64,000 nucleotides of DNA from assembly GCA_949825045.1 (NCBI GenBank), contig OX463806.1, positions 40,200,208 through 40,264,207 on the forward strand, read 5' to 3'. The notes below the pieces were generated by a model, which saw nothing but the letters and a program-made list of their open reading frames with translations, did no database searches and was not told where the DNA came from. A program made the translations under genes and the position numbers. The DNA is from Argyresthia goedartella (Eukaryota; Arthropoda; Insecta; Lepidoptera; Argyresthiidae). Positions 53,101 through 62,650 of this stretch are shown here, piece by piece (position 1 is the stretch's first letter; the number at the start of each line of letters is the position of its first letter).

Positions 53101-54900
53101 TCCCCATATTCCCTTTCCTTGAGATTTTGCAACTTCTTCAATGTCTACAAGTTTCTTCAGTTGAGGGATGTTTCTGCCACCTTCTCTGACCTTTGCCAGA
53201 CCTTCAGCAAGGAGGATTTCAGTGACATTCTCATCCTTAGTAGGGTCTTTGCCAGTCCATACTTGACCATACTCTCTTGTTGCAGAGTTTGGTGGTTTCT
53301 CCGCGGTAAATATAACCTCTTTACCTACTAACTTCTTTCTTAGGAATTCACGAGCCTCCCATGCGAAAGGTTCATCCTTTGATTCAAGATCGCTGTAAAG
53401 ACATAAAGTAAGTGGTTTAAACATTTGGGGTGGTTTGATTTGGTTTGGTGGAAGATAACTCTTATTAAAGATAAGCTTGCCTTTGTGCATTTTTTATATT
53501 TTGTCTTGTTTTCTGTGTATTATTTGTGTGCAATAAAGAAATTATGAAACACATAGAGTACCTCAAAATTATCTTCATAACATTTTTAATAAAAAAATAA
53601 ATACGAATTTCAAATTGTGTTCCTAGTATCTATGTTTATCAGCATACATTCGCGATTGCATTGGCGTAACTTTAATCATAATATAAATATTCGCTACATG
53701 TTGGTCATTATCAGTAAATCAAAGAGGAAATAAGTGTTAAAAGTAAAGACAGGTTCAAGTCATTTCATAGTTTACTGCACTAAATGCTTTATTTTATTTG
53801 TTAAGAAAAACTACTATTACTTCTTCCAATAGACTTCCCTATAGAGTTTAAGTCCCCTGAAAAAATAGCCTTCATAAGCAGCTAGCAAAATAAAGACAGA
53901 AAATAGATAGGTATTACCCCTGGTAATATAAGAGCCAGTTTTGGTCAGAGTGTCGATAAGGGGGCGGAAGCCCCCAGTTTTTAACAATGGGATGTAATTG
54001 GATGATTCGCTAATGCAGTGTGATATGTTACTTATTTAAACCTATTAGTTATAGATGAAAAAATATTGATTTAGATACATGTATACTCATTATTCAATTT
54101 GTTGACAAAATCAGAACTATTATTCAATGTACTATGAACTTTGTATAATACAAGAAATGAAATAGGGATGCTTCCTCACAGCTTATATGCTTATTTAAGA
54201 ATTATTAATTATCTTGAAGAAATCACAATGGTTAGGAATAAAATTGAGTTCAATAAATAACATCAGATAAACGGGTAGAATGCCACATATGACAGAAAAG
54301 GACACAAGCTTTCATTAGCAGGCATAGCTGACATAAAACAACTCATGAATTAAAACTAACATTAAACTTGAGTGACTGATGGTGATGTGTCTTACCTGTT
54401 GGCAGTCCTCTGACGCGCAAGTTTCGGCGCATAGATGTTCGACAGCGTGATTGTCTTCTCTGGAGGCGGACCGCCCTTTGGTTGTCTTCTTATAACAATT
54501 GTATCCCCAGACAAAACCTGGAAATAGTCACTAATAACTCCCAAACCGAATGCGCAGCGGAAGAAGTGAAACCGCAGCACACCTGATAGGTATCGTCGTT
54601 CTTTGACTAGTCGTATAGTGATCGATGGTGTTGAGAGTGCCAGATGTTTGTCTTACAGCAACTATCAGACGAATTAGATACCTAACATTGTAACTTATGT
54701 TATAATTTAGGGACACTAGATCAGGTATGGTATAGGGTCGTGGAAGCAGTTGCGTGCCAACAAGGCAGACAGCTTAGCGGTTTCGGCACGAGGCATCGCC
54801 ATGGGGGTCTACGCTTTTTACACCGTCTAAATTTATATTTATGTAATACCTGTTTCACAATTCCAATTTTGTACGCCGAAGCTGGTGCTGGGGCACTCAT
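41197..54900 (-). CDS. Tudor-SN: Tudor-SN (SND1/p100) nuclease-like protein, ten exons, complete
   Basis: Exons 54,850-54,900, 54,396-54,517, 53,089-53,392, 52,806-52,976, 49,648-49,873, 47,882-48,098, 46,553-46,756, 45,358-46,339, 43,510-43,749 and 41,197-41,370 join in phase to 896 codons plus TAG (human SND1 is 910). The product is an RNA-binding cytoplasmic protein with staphylococcal-nuclease-like (SN) repeats and one Tudor domain, implicated in RISC, edited-RNA turnover and transcriptional co-activation. SN1 starts at [20 protein letters not shown] (residue 18); SN repeats 2-4 run through exons 4-8, with [10 protein letters not shown] counterpart [14 protein letters not shown] and the basic loop [14 protein letters not shown]. 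The Tudor core is [13 protein letters not shown] and [10 protein letters not shown] (about residues 720-759). The C-terminal half SN5 ends [20 protein letters not shown]. No stop interrupts any exon. Start: the ATG at 54,898-54,900 opens a 17-codon exon ending at GTATTA. Introns 4, 8 and 9 hold transposons. Confidence 0.95.
41905..42720 (+). pseudogene. IS630/Tc1-like (DDE_3) transposase N-terminal fragment, split by a SINE
   Basis: In Tudor-SN intron 9, antisense to the gene. The first piece (41,915-42,060) is a helical lead ([20 protein letters not shown]). After the SINE the frame reads [19 protein letters not shown] then [23 protein letters not shown] sequence, and finally [20 protein letters not shown] before a stop at about 42,713. 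This is the N-terminal helix-turn-helix-to-linker part of an insect DDE_3 transposase. Frame changes are needed between pieces and the catalytic domain is absent. Confidence 0.55.
42064..42312 (-). mobile_element. tRNA-derived SINE, family S1, full copy
   Basis: Read on the minus strand: a tRNA-like head with TGGCAGAGGCCCTGCC and the B box GGTTCGAGTCC, then a body with TAGTACCCAAGATACAGGGA and TAGTTTGGGGCTAGATCAAT, ending in a short A run (42,064-42,075). The body matches the fragment at 31.7 kb. Confidence 0.8.
42985..43509 (-). repeat. Minisatellite derived from the exon 9/intron 9 junction of Tudor-SN
   Basis: The last ~25 bases of exon 9, its donor and ~20 bases of intron recur five times downstream on the minus strand. 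The TACC of the donor stands at 43,507 (true site), then at 43,450, 43,152, 43,095, 43,044 and 42,994. Spacings are 57, 51 (after removing the inserted MITE), 57, 51 and 50 bases. Each unit keeps CCAACCAGGACCTGGGCAAG followed by gta or near variants. Confidence 0.85.
43164..43407 (-). mobile_element. MITE family B, copy 2 (244 bp) with CAG target duplication
   Basis: Inverted repeats CAGCCTTATGGCGTAA at both ends, with CAG at 43,161-43,163 and 43,408-43,410. The empty site is known from the neighbouring minisatellite units (TTGCCCAGGTCC), so the 3-base duplication is proven within the window. The interior matches the 11.0-kb copy in the opposite orientation. Confidence 0.92.
43750..44039 (-). 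other. Tudor-SN intron 8, part next to exon 9
   Basis: AT-rich intron sequence; acceptor gtcggtcgacag adjoins exon 9. No repeat is identified. Confidence 0.4.
44040..45345 (-). pseudogene. Jockey-like LINE reverse transcriptase fragment in Tudor-SN intron 8
   Basis: Same strand as Tudor-SN. It starts about 10-15 bases inside the intron with [23 protein letters not shown] sequence, then [32 protein letters not shown], the catalytic [11 protein letters not shown], and the thumb/C-terminus ([44 protein letters not shown]). The frames 45,263-44,895, 44,801-44,457 and 44,559-44,068 need two or three frame changes. The endonuclease part is missing, a normal 5' truncation. Confidence 0.8.
46757..47089 (-). 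other. Tudor-SN intron 6, unassigned part
   Basis: Intron sequence; part of it may be the upstream end of the plus-strand LINE relic that follows. Confidence 0.35.
47090..47400 (+). pseudogene. LINE relic, RT thumb region (I/Jockey-like)
   Basis: In Tudor-SN intron 6. The plus strand reads [20 protein letters not shown] near 47,117-47,185, the usual QRxACxxITGxxRSTP box that follows the RT in many insect LINEs, then a degenerate tail. Frame changes follow within 30 codons. Confidence 0.5.
47500..47605 (-). repeat. MITE family D, third copy
   Basis: GGTTTTGAATTTTATTGCCA and GGCATAAGGTTCAGAATCGC, then GTGTAAAGGGTTCAAG at the end, matching the copies at 28.9 and 33.6 kb. TTAA ends are not clear here. 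Confidence 0.5.
48099..48700 (-). other. Tudor-SN intron 5, unassigned part
   Basis: A GC-rich block near 48,340-48,450 (GTCGTTCGTTTTGCCGTGCG) looks like repeat sequence of unknown class. No gene is recognised. Confidence 0.3.
48745..49220. repeat. Interspersed repeat cluster with tRNA-like SINE head
   Basis: At 48,868-48,943 the minus strand shows an A-box-like TGGTGGCACAATTGGTAA and a B-box GGCTCGAATCC, a SINE head of tRNA type. The adjoining CGGGCAAGTGCGGGTTGGAC and GAAGGGTTCCGTAAC, and the (GACA)n patch at 49,140-49,155, are words of very common lepidopteran repeats. The internal order suggests at least two overlapping insertions. Confidence 0.5.
49221..49647 (-). other. Tudor-SN intron 5, part next to exon 5
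   Basis: Nothing recognised besides the exon 5 donor gttggt just below 49,648. Confidence 0.35.
50140..52651 (+). mobile_element. piggyBac element with TTAA duplication, 2,512 bp
   Basis: Flanked by TTAA at 50,136-50,139 and 52,652-52,655. The ends are CCCAGATGTTACTAC on the left and, read inward on the right, CCCAGTTATTACGGA, giving ~13-bp imperfect inverted repeats. Subterminal inverted words GTTTGATAAAAGGAAC (50,155) and GTTCCTTTTATCAAAC (52,504) are present as in other piggyBacs; an extra inverted copy lies in the transposase intron at about 50,489. The element is inserted in Tudor-SN intron 4, antisense to the gene. Confidence 0.92.
50334..52384 (+). CDS. piggyBac transposase, full length, apparently intact
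   Basis: A DDD transposase that moves by cut-and-paste at TTAA. I prefer a spliced model: exon 1 50,334-50,347 (MDLSR), donor GTATGT, acceptor TTGTTTTAG, exon 2 50,536-52,384, giving [20 protein letters not shown] and 620 residues. The unspliced frame from 50,483 (633 codons) starts with a hydrophobic, intron-like stretch and is less likely. The acidic N-terminal region precedes the catalytic fold with Asp at 51,386 ([11 protein letters not shown]), Asp at 51,644 (FFDNFFTS) and Asp at 51,983 ([10 protein letters not shown]). The C-terminal cysteine-rich domain is [15 protein letters not shown] with HPKTCF. No stop or frame change occurs, and both TIRs survive. This may be a recent, possibly competent insertion. 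Confidence 0.93.
53393..54395 (-). other. Tudor-SN intron 2
   Basis: About 1 kb intron with ordinary donor (gtaaga) and acceptor (tctttacag). No inserted element is recognised. Confidence 0.5.
54518..54849 (-). other. Tudor-SN intron 1
   Basis: 332-base intron between the 17-codon first exon and exon 2. Nothing else is seen. Confidence 0.5.
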
Positions 54901-55065
54901 TTTTACAAGATATTGCTTGATCACGTGGTAAATGAATAAGAAGCTAAAAAATTACAGACTGTCGAACGACAACTTAGCAAAACGAGCGAAACGTGGCGGT
55001 GGTGGCAGGCAGCCGGTGTTTCCAGATTTGAAAATAAAAAGTACTTTCACCTCTTTGAGTTGAGG
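54901..55065 (-). promoter_or_regulatory. Tudor-SN 5'UTR and probable promoter
   Basis: The only ~165 bases between the Tudor-SN start codon and the adjoining hAT terminus at 55,066. The leader and core promoter must largely lie here unless regulatory sequence extends into the hAT remnant. No TATA box is obvious. Confidence 0.35.
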
Positions 55066-56989
55066 CAGTGTTGCCAGATAATGAAAATGAGAATACAGTG
55101 TTTTGGACGTAAAAATACAGTGTTTACGACAAAATTACAGGGAATTTTACACAAAAATACATTTTGTTTTACAGTGCAATTGAAAAACATTTATGTTGTT
55201 GAATTTACTTGTGTTATTATTTTACAAAATTAAACATTATAAGTAATCACTGTCACTATCATCCAGTCCGATTACTCTCTCTTTATTATAAATACCAGAA
55301 TTAAATAGTTTTAACATGGCCTCCGTTGGTTCAAAACTTGCGCAGCTGTCGGTTTGGCGTGAAATAGCTTGTTTTGCCAACATAATTCCCCTGATTGTGT
55401 TGGTTATCAATCAGTTTGTTGCGTTTTTTTGTTTCCATGCATTTATTTGGCTGTACATTCTTTCGCACTCTGAGTTCGAATTTGGAAGAGCTAAAATTTT
55501 CAGCATAAAAGCTACTGAGCAAAACTCTTCTATTTGTTTTACCTGAAATGCAAACATTAGTTTGGGTAAAAGTTATAGTTGACTTAAATCTAGGTCTCCT
55601 ATTAATTTTGGCAATTTTCGCCATTGGTCGTCAAGTTGTTGCTGTTCGACTAAAGAAGTTGCTGCCAATCTTGGCAGCAAGGTAAACAGATTTTGAAAAG
55701 ATTTGTCTCGATGACTTGAGTCATCCAAACAATTATCAGGTTCAAGTTTAGAAACTGAAACTAGGACTAGATCATTAAGTGCATATCTTTTACGGATTCC
55801 TACACATGCTTTTATCAAGAAATTCCGGCATTTTATCTTTATTTCCTCCCTTTTTTCTAATGGAATTTCGCTTGTCGAAAATTGTTTTTGAACTCCCAGT
55901 TCAAGATAGATTTCATCCAAACTTTTAAAATGATTTTCATCAGGTGGATTTACCTTGTTTACACCTATTTCTGTGATGTATGTCCTTTTCATATAAACTG
56001 ACAGTAGCTCATAATGGAGATCATTCATTTTAGTATTTATTTTTGTTATCATTGGAGTTTCGCTCTGAAATAGAGAATTTACCTGGAAAAATTTAGGTAA
56101 CATCCAATTCAGGAAGAATCTTCCAATTCTTATCGAAGGATCATTCAATTTCTTATGGATTTCCACGCATTCATTGTCTTCGAGGCATCTTCCATTAAAA
56201 AAATGCATTCCCCTGTCCCAAAAATCTTTCGTCTACGGAATCCAAAGACAACCATCGCGTTAGAGCCGGTTTCAAAATTTTATGTATTTCAGTTTCAGTG
56301 AATACTTAAAATTCTTTGAATTGCGTTTGTCTTTTACTGCTGGTTGCAAAAAAATTATAAATATCTCGAGTCAACTTTTCACAATCAGCCGGTAATTGTT
56401 TGCATGGGTCGCTTGCACAAAGGTGTAAAGAATGGCAAACGCATTTTAGAACAATTATTCCAGGACATTTTGCTCGAAATCTGCTCGAAACTGAGTTCTG
56501 AGATCCCATCATGGTATTACACCCATCCGATCCAAAACCTATTGTTTTCAATGGGAACCGAGTTTTCTTCGAATGATTTTATTACTGCTTCGAAAAGATG
56601 TTCAGCTGTGGCACTAGCAGCACCAACTTAACCCTTTGAGTAATAATGTACAAATACTAGAGAAGGCGCCGCAAACTGACTTTTTTGCAGCTATAAGTAG
56701 AGCTAATTCACTCAGCCCCAATTCAGTCTGTGCCAAGGGCTTGCCGAGCCGTGACGTGTTTGATTGCGAGAGTAAGCAACTAAATAATGCCGTCGTGTGT
56801 TCTGCGGTACTGTTAAAACTACACACTTAAGATACAAAAAGCCAAGGAATAACTTTTCATACGTAAGTACTATCAGTAAATACGCATATTCAATAATATT
56901 TTGTGAATAACAAAACGACATGTTTTCTCTTTGAAAATCAAAGAGATTTTGACATGCAGATGTGACATTTCCGAATACCAACGTGTTAT

Positions 56990-57175
56990 GCATGTCGAAT
57001 ATTTTTATTGCACAAGAAAATTCACATTACAAACTTATGGAAAAGACATTTACAAAGGCAAGCTTATTTCTAACAAGAGATTTCTTCCAGCAAGCCCAAG
57101 ATGTTGAGGATAAATTTCATAGCAGAGGTAGACCCTTGCGCAGAAATACAAGAAAGCATGTCATGATACGAACAC
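56990..57175 (+). repeat. Dispersed repeat, copy 2 (LINE-tail-like)
   Basis: Relative of the 8,565-8,760 repeat; begins ATTTTTATTGCACAAGAAAA and continues with GGCAAGCTTATTTCTAACA. Confidence 0.6.
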
Positions 57176-57235
57176 AGATGAAATTGTAGTAGGTACTGAT
57201 GAGAGGCTTTTGAATTTTATTTAGTATATATGTTA

Positions 57236-57478
57236 CCGGCCATACCTGACATACTAGTTTTGCCTAGGATAAACTAGTTTATGTGTACTTAAGTTTATGT
57301 TTTAAGTATTTTTGTTGTCCTTACATGTTCAACCTAACACGAAGGATAAAGGGGGCTTCGCTTCGCTCACCCCCTTTACCCTTCACCTAAGCTACCGCAA
57401 TGTTTTGCCCTGATATAAGCTGCGCAAACTAGTTTATCCTAGCCAAAACTAGTTTGTCCTGAAATCGGGTTTGGCCGG
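57236..57478. mobile_element. TA-flanked MITE (243 bp)
   Basis: The ends CCGGCCATACCTGACATAC and, inward from the right, CCGGCCAAACCCGATTTCAG are followed by shared ACTAGTTTTG-CTAGGATAAACTAGTTT arms. TA on both sides (57,234-57,235 and 57,479-57,480) indicates a Tc1/mariner-type insertion. The centre holds the GGGGGCTTCGCTTCGCTCAC block also found at 29.6 kb. Confidence 0.8.
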
Positions 57479-58338
57479 TAAGTAATAAATAATGTAATAA
57501 ATGATGATATGTTATCATTTATTACGTTTTAGTTGTACACAATTAGATGTTGTAGCGCGGGACCCCCAGCGCCATCTACGCACAAGACGAGCACCTCGTA
57601 AATACTCTCCGTCGGACGCGTTCGTTAAATAAAAGCTTCTTGGAACGCATCCTTTGCCCCCTCCCGGCGAACGTCCGGCAGAGTATTTTCGATGTGCGAA
57701 CCGCAAACAAATTGTAGCGTGTTTTTTATATCTATAATAAGTAAAATCTTATAATAAACGGATTCAAAACTGCTAAAATGTATACAGTTTTATAGCGCAC
57801 TACTACTATCCTGTTGCACAAATTTTCCTTTCCTGCCTAGGTTTGCTGGTGGAAATCTCTCTTTAGGTATAAGCTCGCCTTCGCTCATAAAATGTTTTGT
57901 TATCTTACTATTAAGATTTCGGTACAATAAAGAATATGAATATGATGAGAGCTTTTCCTCCAATCTGATAAGATCTGATGATGGAGATGGAGAGATTGAC
58001 AAAAACCCATCGAGTTTGGGCTCATTAGTTTCGTTATAATAAGACCTTTTCATTCTACCTGATGATCAGGGATCGGAAAGTCGGATGTATCCAAAAATAT
58101 TCTCATATTCATATTATTTATACATTATTACTCAGACTTAACCGTGTTTTTGAATTAGGTCCCAAAACCTGCTTACAATTTGGCCTTTTACTTGATAGTA
58201 ATACCTGAGTACAACGCACATGGTTTTTATTGATCCGATGTCGGTACTTTCATCGATCACAACAGAAAACTTTTGTTTTTTTTAATCTGCATATAAGTCT
58301 TATTTTTCGGCAATCCCTAATTTATTGTTGATTACAGC

Positions 58339-58371
58339 CTTTCAGTAATAATGTATACATTATTACTCAAA
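58339..58371. mobile_element. 33-bp palindromic transposon remnant with 9-bp duplication
   Basis: CTTTCAGTAATAATGTA is followed directly by its own inverted end (...TACATTATTACTCAAA). GATTACAGC is duplicated at 58,330-58,338 and 58,372-58,380. The arms are the same terminal sequence as the 1.5-kb element at 56.6-58.1 kb, with no interior. Confidence 0.85.
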
Positions 58372-58860
58372 GATTACAGCATGAAGTTTGGTCCGTTTAA
58401 TTTTCAAGTTTTTTGCAATTTCTGAGTCAGGAAAAATAGTAGGCAGCAAATCTATCAAATGATCCATCTCTCGATTTGAGATTTTGTGTTCAGCTATGAA
58501 TACGGCCAAATTAATTTCAGCTGTATTCCGTTTATCTTCATCAGACTTAACTTTGTATTTTGCAAAAACTGTATTTATCGATTTTTGCGATGAAATTGGT
58601 GTAGATTTCTTTAAATGTTTATTTCCTTCGGCATGCCGTTTTATCGCGCCTCTGTCAGCTAATAAACTCGCATCACGTACCTTATAAAATGCACGGTGTG
58701 GGTATTTAGGATCACGTTGGAGCCAACTTTTGAAGCTGCTCTCGTTCAGCCATTCATCTTTGAATTTTTGTTTATAATGACGTTTTTTTGTTTTCTTAGG
58801 GGTTGAAGGTCCGCTTTTATCTTCTTCAGAAGTCATTCCAGAAGAAGACATGTTTTATTT

Positions 58861-59181
58861 AGGTAAACACGTAAACTCATTAGCGGTATAATAACTAAAT
58901 TATCCTAAGATATTAAAACTTGAATTTGCCGGTTAGTGTAACCACCCAACCAATTTAAATAATACAATATAACGGGTATTCTCTCGTACCTAGACCATTT
59001 TGCCCTTTCACACATGCTTAATCTTGTACATGTGTTAGTTGTCAATGAATACCAGCTTAAAAAAAGAATTAAGTTATTATTCTGAACTGGTCATACTGAG
59101 TCCCCGGCTGTCAAAACTGTCAATACGGAGTATTAATTTTCCGTTTTGTAGGTTAGTGTGTTTAGCCTCAATCAAATAACA
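58861..59181. other. Spacer between hAT remnant and THAP9-like gene
   Basis: The promoter and the left end of the P-like element, if present, should lie here; I could not define a terminal inverted repeat. Confidence 0.3.
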
Positions 59182-60295
59182 ATGAGTGCAAACAACCACA
59201 GAAAATGTGCCAAGTGCGGTCTAACACGCGCTGAAGACATGACCGTGACCTATCACAGGTTTCCTAATCCAGGAATTACTAACATGACGAAGTAAGTGAA
59301 TTCATGCATTTTTATACTTACTATGCCTCCCATTCTTTAGTGCATTTCCTAATGATTTAATTTCAAAGAAAGGCTGTATTCCATGTGTATGAGCTTAGAT
59401 ACCTATGCCTCGTTGAGTGTGGAAAAGCACAGTAATTATGAGCCCATCCCTTTGTCACTCACTCAGGTTGCAAATCCTTTACTTACCTACAGCCTTAGCA
59501 TGGTTAGCCCAACAAAGGTTTTGTCGTGAGGAAGTGAGGGACAGAGATTGCGGTTTGTATAGCTCTGTCCCTCACCAACTCGCGACAAACTTGGCATGCT
59601 AAGGCTACAACAATCTGACTTCGAGACTAGTCGATTGTAGCCGTGCCACCTCCATATGCGTAGCTGCATTGATAAAAAACGTAATCCTGGTATAGTGTCT
59701 ACACCCCTTACATTGGTAATTTAAATTATATCTGTAGTCTCACCACACCTTTGTTTTTTTTCAGGGCTCGTGCGTGGGCTATATATTGTAGGCCAAGTAA
59801 AGACTGGACTTCTGTAAAAGCTTTACAATCCCTACATACTACAAATAAAGTTTTATGTGGAAGACACTTTAATTCAACTCAATTTTATGACAGTAATAGA
59901 CAAAAATTGAGCAAATTTGCTGTCCCTGATTCAACTGAAGTAAAGGAACTGTTGAATGACAGAGAAAATATTTTGGACCAGGTATTTCAACATTATTTTA
60001 TCTTGCTTGGAGAAGAATAAGTAAAATACACCATGCTAAATACCTCTCTCATCTTTCACATATTCTCTATTAATTTTTTGGGTATCCATCCACCACAGTA
60101 CCATTTACAGTGTACTGTAAATCACTAAAAGTTAACACTAATCTTAATTTACAGAATATAAAACTGGCAGATGTAGCAGGACAGCCTCGCTCAAGAGTAC
60201 CATTTTCACAAATTGACAATATTCAGGCTGCTGTTTTGGCTGAACCTTCTACAAGTGCAGTATTATCAACACAGCCATGCAATGCCAATGAGCAG

Positions 60296-60748
60296 GTAAT
60301 TATGAATGCCATTACAATGAAAGGCCTATACATAGGAATCTACATGCCTCTATCATCTTCAAGCTGCTTGTGTATTTAATAATAAAATAATAATAGCATT
60401 GAATAATAAAATAATAATGCATCAGATAAAAAGGTCAGATAAAAGCTATTTTCTACTGTTCCACTCTCCTGTTCTTTTTGATCTCGTAGCTCTAAAAACA
60501 CCTGCACTAGTGCATACCCTATGAGTCTCGACTTCTACACTTAATTAAACATGTTTACTGATAATCTACCTTTATTGTTATTGGATTCTTTTGTATATAC
60601 ACACAGACACAGATTAAGCTATGTAATAAATAACATGCCAATGTAGCTACTATTACAGCCACATAAAGAGCCCATGTTTATAGCTTGATGTGTAGTGACA
60701 CTTAAATTAAAAGTATGATAATTACAAGTATTTTTTTTTGTGTTTCAG
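60296..60748 (+). other. Intron 3 of the THAP9-like gene
   Basis: 453-base intron, donor GTAATT, acceptor tgtgtttcag. No insertion is recognised. Confidence 0.5.
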
Positions 60749-61364
60749 ATTCCTCAAATAAAGATGCTGACTCCAGAGACTACAGCCATAAATGACATAC
60801 CGAATAATCATGCTTTGCCTTCACATGTCAAAACACCTAACATAAAAGGTAGTAGAATCTTGCATGCACTTAATGTATCCCGAATAAGCGAACTGACACC
60901 TAGAGAAGTCAAGCTTTATAATTTTTCTAGAAAAAAGCTAAAAGAAATCATACGATTGAGGAAAAACTTGAAGAAATTGAAATGTAACAAGGCAAACATT
61001 TTTGAACACGAATGTGTGCGAAAATTGTGTGATTTAAATGTAAGCAATTCCTTTATAGTGCTACTACAAAGCCAATTCAAAAATTGCCCAAAAAAACCTA
61101 AAGGCAGAAGATACTCTCTGGAGCAGAAAATTATTGCTTTAGTGATATATAAGAAATCACCGGCCTGCTATAGACTGCTCAGAAGAATGTTTGCTTTGCC
61201 GTGCCAAAGCAGTTTGAATAAATTGCTGAATAAAGTGCCTCTGAAGCCAGGAATATATAGACACATATTTACATGCCTTAAAAAAATGAGTCAAAAACAA
61301 ACAGATGAAGAAAATCTCTGCACTTTAACATTTGATGAAATGTATGTAAGAAAACATGTATGAA

Positions 61365-61406
61365 CATCTTCTTTTGGGTCATAATGATATGACCCAAAAG
61401 AAGATG
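61365..61406. repeat. Perfect 19-bp palindrome with 4-base loop inside the transposase gene
   Basis: Arms CATCTTCTTTTGGGTCATA and TATGACCCAAAAGAAGATG separated by ATGA. The right arm encodes the expected protein (YDPKED), so the left arm is the inserted inverse copy. Confidence 0.95.
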
Positions 61407-61904
61407 AAATTCAGGGCTTTCAAGATCATGCCAACCATGGTAGAAGTAACCAGTTTGCCACCAAAGCTGTTGTTTTTATGGTTGCTGGTATTAGAAAAAA
61501 ATGGAAACAGCCCATAGCATTTTATTTCTCACACACACTAACGGCGGATAGGATGGCTGTGATTGTAAAAGAGGTAAAATATTGTTATTTGTAAACATGC
61601 TTTGGGCTACTTTGAAGAAGGAAAATATATATGTAATGTATGTTTTATTCTTTTCAGATACTCACAGAATGCTTCAATGCCGAGGTGAATGTGGTTGCTA
61701 CTGTGTGTGATTTGTCGACAGTAAATTTAAAGGTTTTAAGGACATTAGGTTCGACCACCAGAGACCCCTATTTTACTCACTGTCAAAGAGAAGTTTTTGC
61801 AGTTCTGGATCCTCCTCATCTTCTAAAATGTACTCGAAATCTACTAATGAAGCATGATGTCGAATGCACAACTGATTTACAGTGCAATGATAACAATGTA
61901 AAAG

Positions 61905-62185
61905 GTAAACATTTCCTAAAAGTTTTATTAACAAAATTCGCAGATACAAGCACTGCTATAAATGTTGTGAGATGATTGGACTCTAAACAAAACATAATAA
62001 ACGATCCATGGTTTTCAATCCTAAATAAATTTACTTGTCTGATCAGCAGCAGCACTGTTTGTCGGAAAAATCTAATAGGCAATGTATTATGCCTTCCCAC
62101 AGCCCGTTTTATCACAAGTCACATTTAGACTGGCAAACTAACACAATTAATCTTCTAATGAAATTTATTTTTATTTTTATTTTAG
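61905..62185 (+). other. Intron 6 of the THAP9-like gene
   Basis: 281-base intron (donor GTAAAC, acceptor tttattttag); nothing else is recognised. Confidence 0.5.
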
Positions 62186-62399
62186 GCACTGTGAAATGGA
62201 GTCATATCGAGGCATTTTATAACCTTGATAAAAACAATCCAAACTTCGTTTGTGCTCCAGCACTAAGTGACACTCATTTGCACCCGAATGTAAAACAACA
62301 GATGAGGGTAAAACTTGCAGCACAAATATTAAGCCATTCTGTCACAGCTGGCATATTAGCAAAAATCGCATCTGGTAAGGATTTTTTTAATAATTAATG

Positions 62400-62650
62400 C
62401 CACTTTAGTCTACGAAAAGTATCGCCCGAGTGGGATTCGAACCTACGGCCTTACTTACGGGGCAAGTGCTGTTCCAACTGAGATATATCAGGATACTTTA
62501 CGTTGCATTTTTCATCTTTATTTTATGCAAAACCAAAATTTGGAATGATTGAGTACAATTTACGGATGCTCCAACGGTGATGGAAAACATCGTGAGGAAA
62601 CCTTCATTACTACATAGCTGCGGCGATGGTCTAGCCCCCTTTTACGCAAA
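62400..62650. mobile_element. SINE sequence in intron 7 of the THAP9-like gene
   Basis: At 62,410-62,490 the minus strand shows a tRNA-like head with ATCTCAGTTGGAACAGC and the B box GGTTCGAATCC. At 62,560-62,640 the plus strand shows GGTGATGGAAAACATCGTGA and GGAAACC, words of known lepidopteran SINE bodies. Head and body appear separated by ~80 bases, so one diverged element or two overlapping ones are possible. Confidence 0.6.

Larger units (their letters stand above)
56634..58135. mobile_element. 1.5-kb non-autonomous transposon nested in the hAT gene
   Basis: The left end CTTTGAGTAATAATGTA and the right end, read inward CTGAGTAATAATGTA, are inverted repeats. ACTTAACC is duplicated at 56,626-56,633 and 58,136-58,143 (8 bases), and the interrupted hAT frame continues across. 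An 8-bp duplication fits hAT or P superfamilies. The inside holds further insertions (LINE tail, TA-flanked MITE) and no transposase. Confidence 0.85.
55066..58860 (-). pseudogene. hAT transposase gene (ZNF862/KIAA1586-like), decayed and split by insertions
   Basis: Minus strand. The N-terminus (start 58,851) has an acidic/basic lead and a BED/TTF-like finger region with RHAEGNKHLKK. After a 33-bp insert, KFSVVIDESTDIGSIKTMCV (about 58,270) gives the first catalytic Asp. The frame then runs into a 1.5-kb nested element and resumes at 56,625 with GAASATAEHLFEAVIKSFEE. GSDGCNTMMG (about 56,520) gives the second Asp, and CVCHSLHLC follows. The frame 56,208-55,573 is the long helical insertion domain, and at about 55,500 the dimerisation motif LPNSNSECERMYSQIN appears, followed by a frame change. 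Several stops exist. The low-coordinate end CAGTGTTGCCAG at 55,066 is a typical hAT terminus; the other end was not found. Confidence 0.8.

Noticed and set aside
57515..58053. Short minus-strand frames between 57.5 and 58.05 kb
   Set aside because: They lie within the 1.5-kb non-autonomous element and show no protein family signature.
62405..62490. Possible tRNA gene in the THAP9-like intron
   Set aside because: A and B boxes are present, but the acceptor stem does not close and the surroundings are SINE-like.
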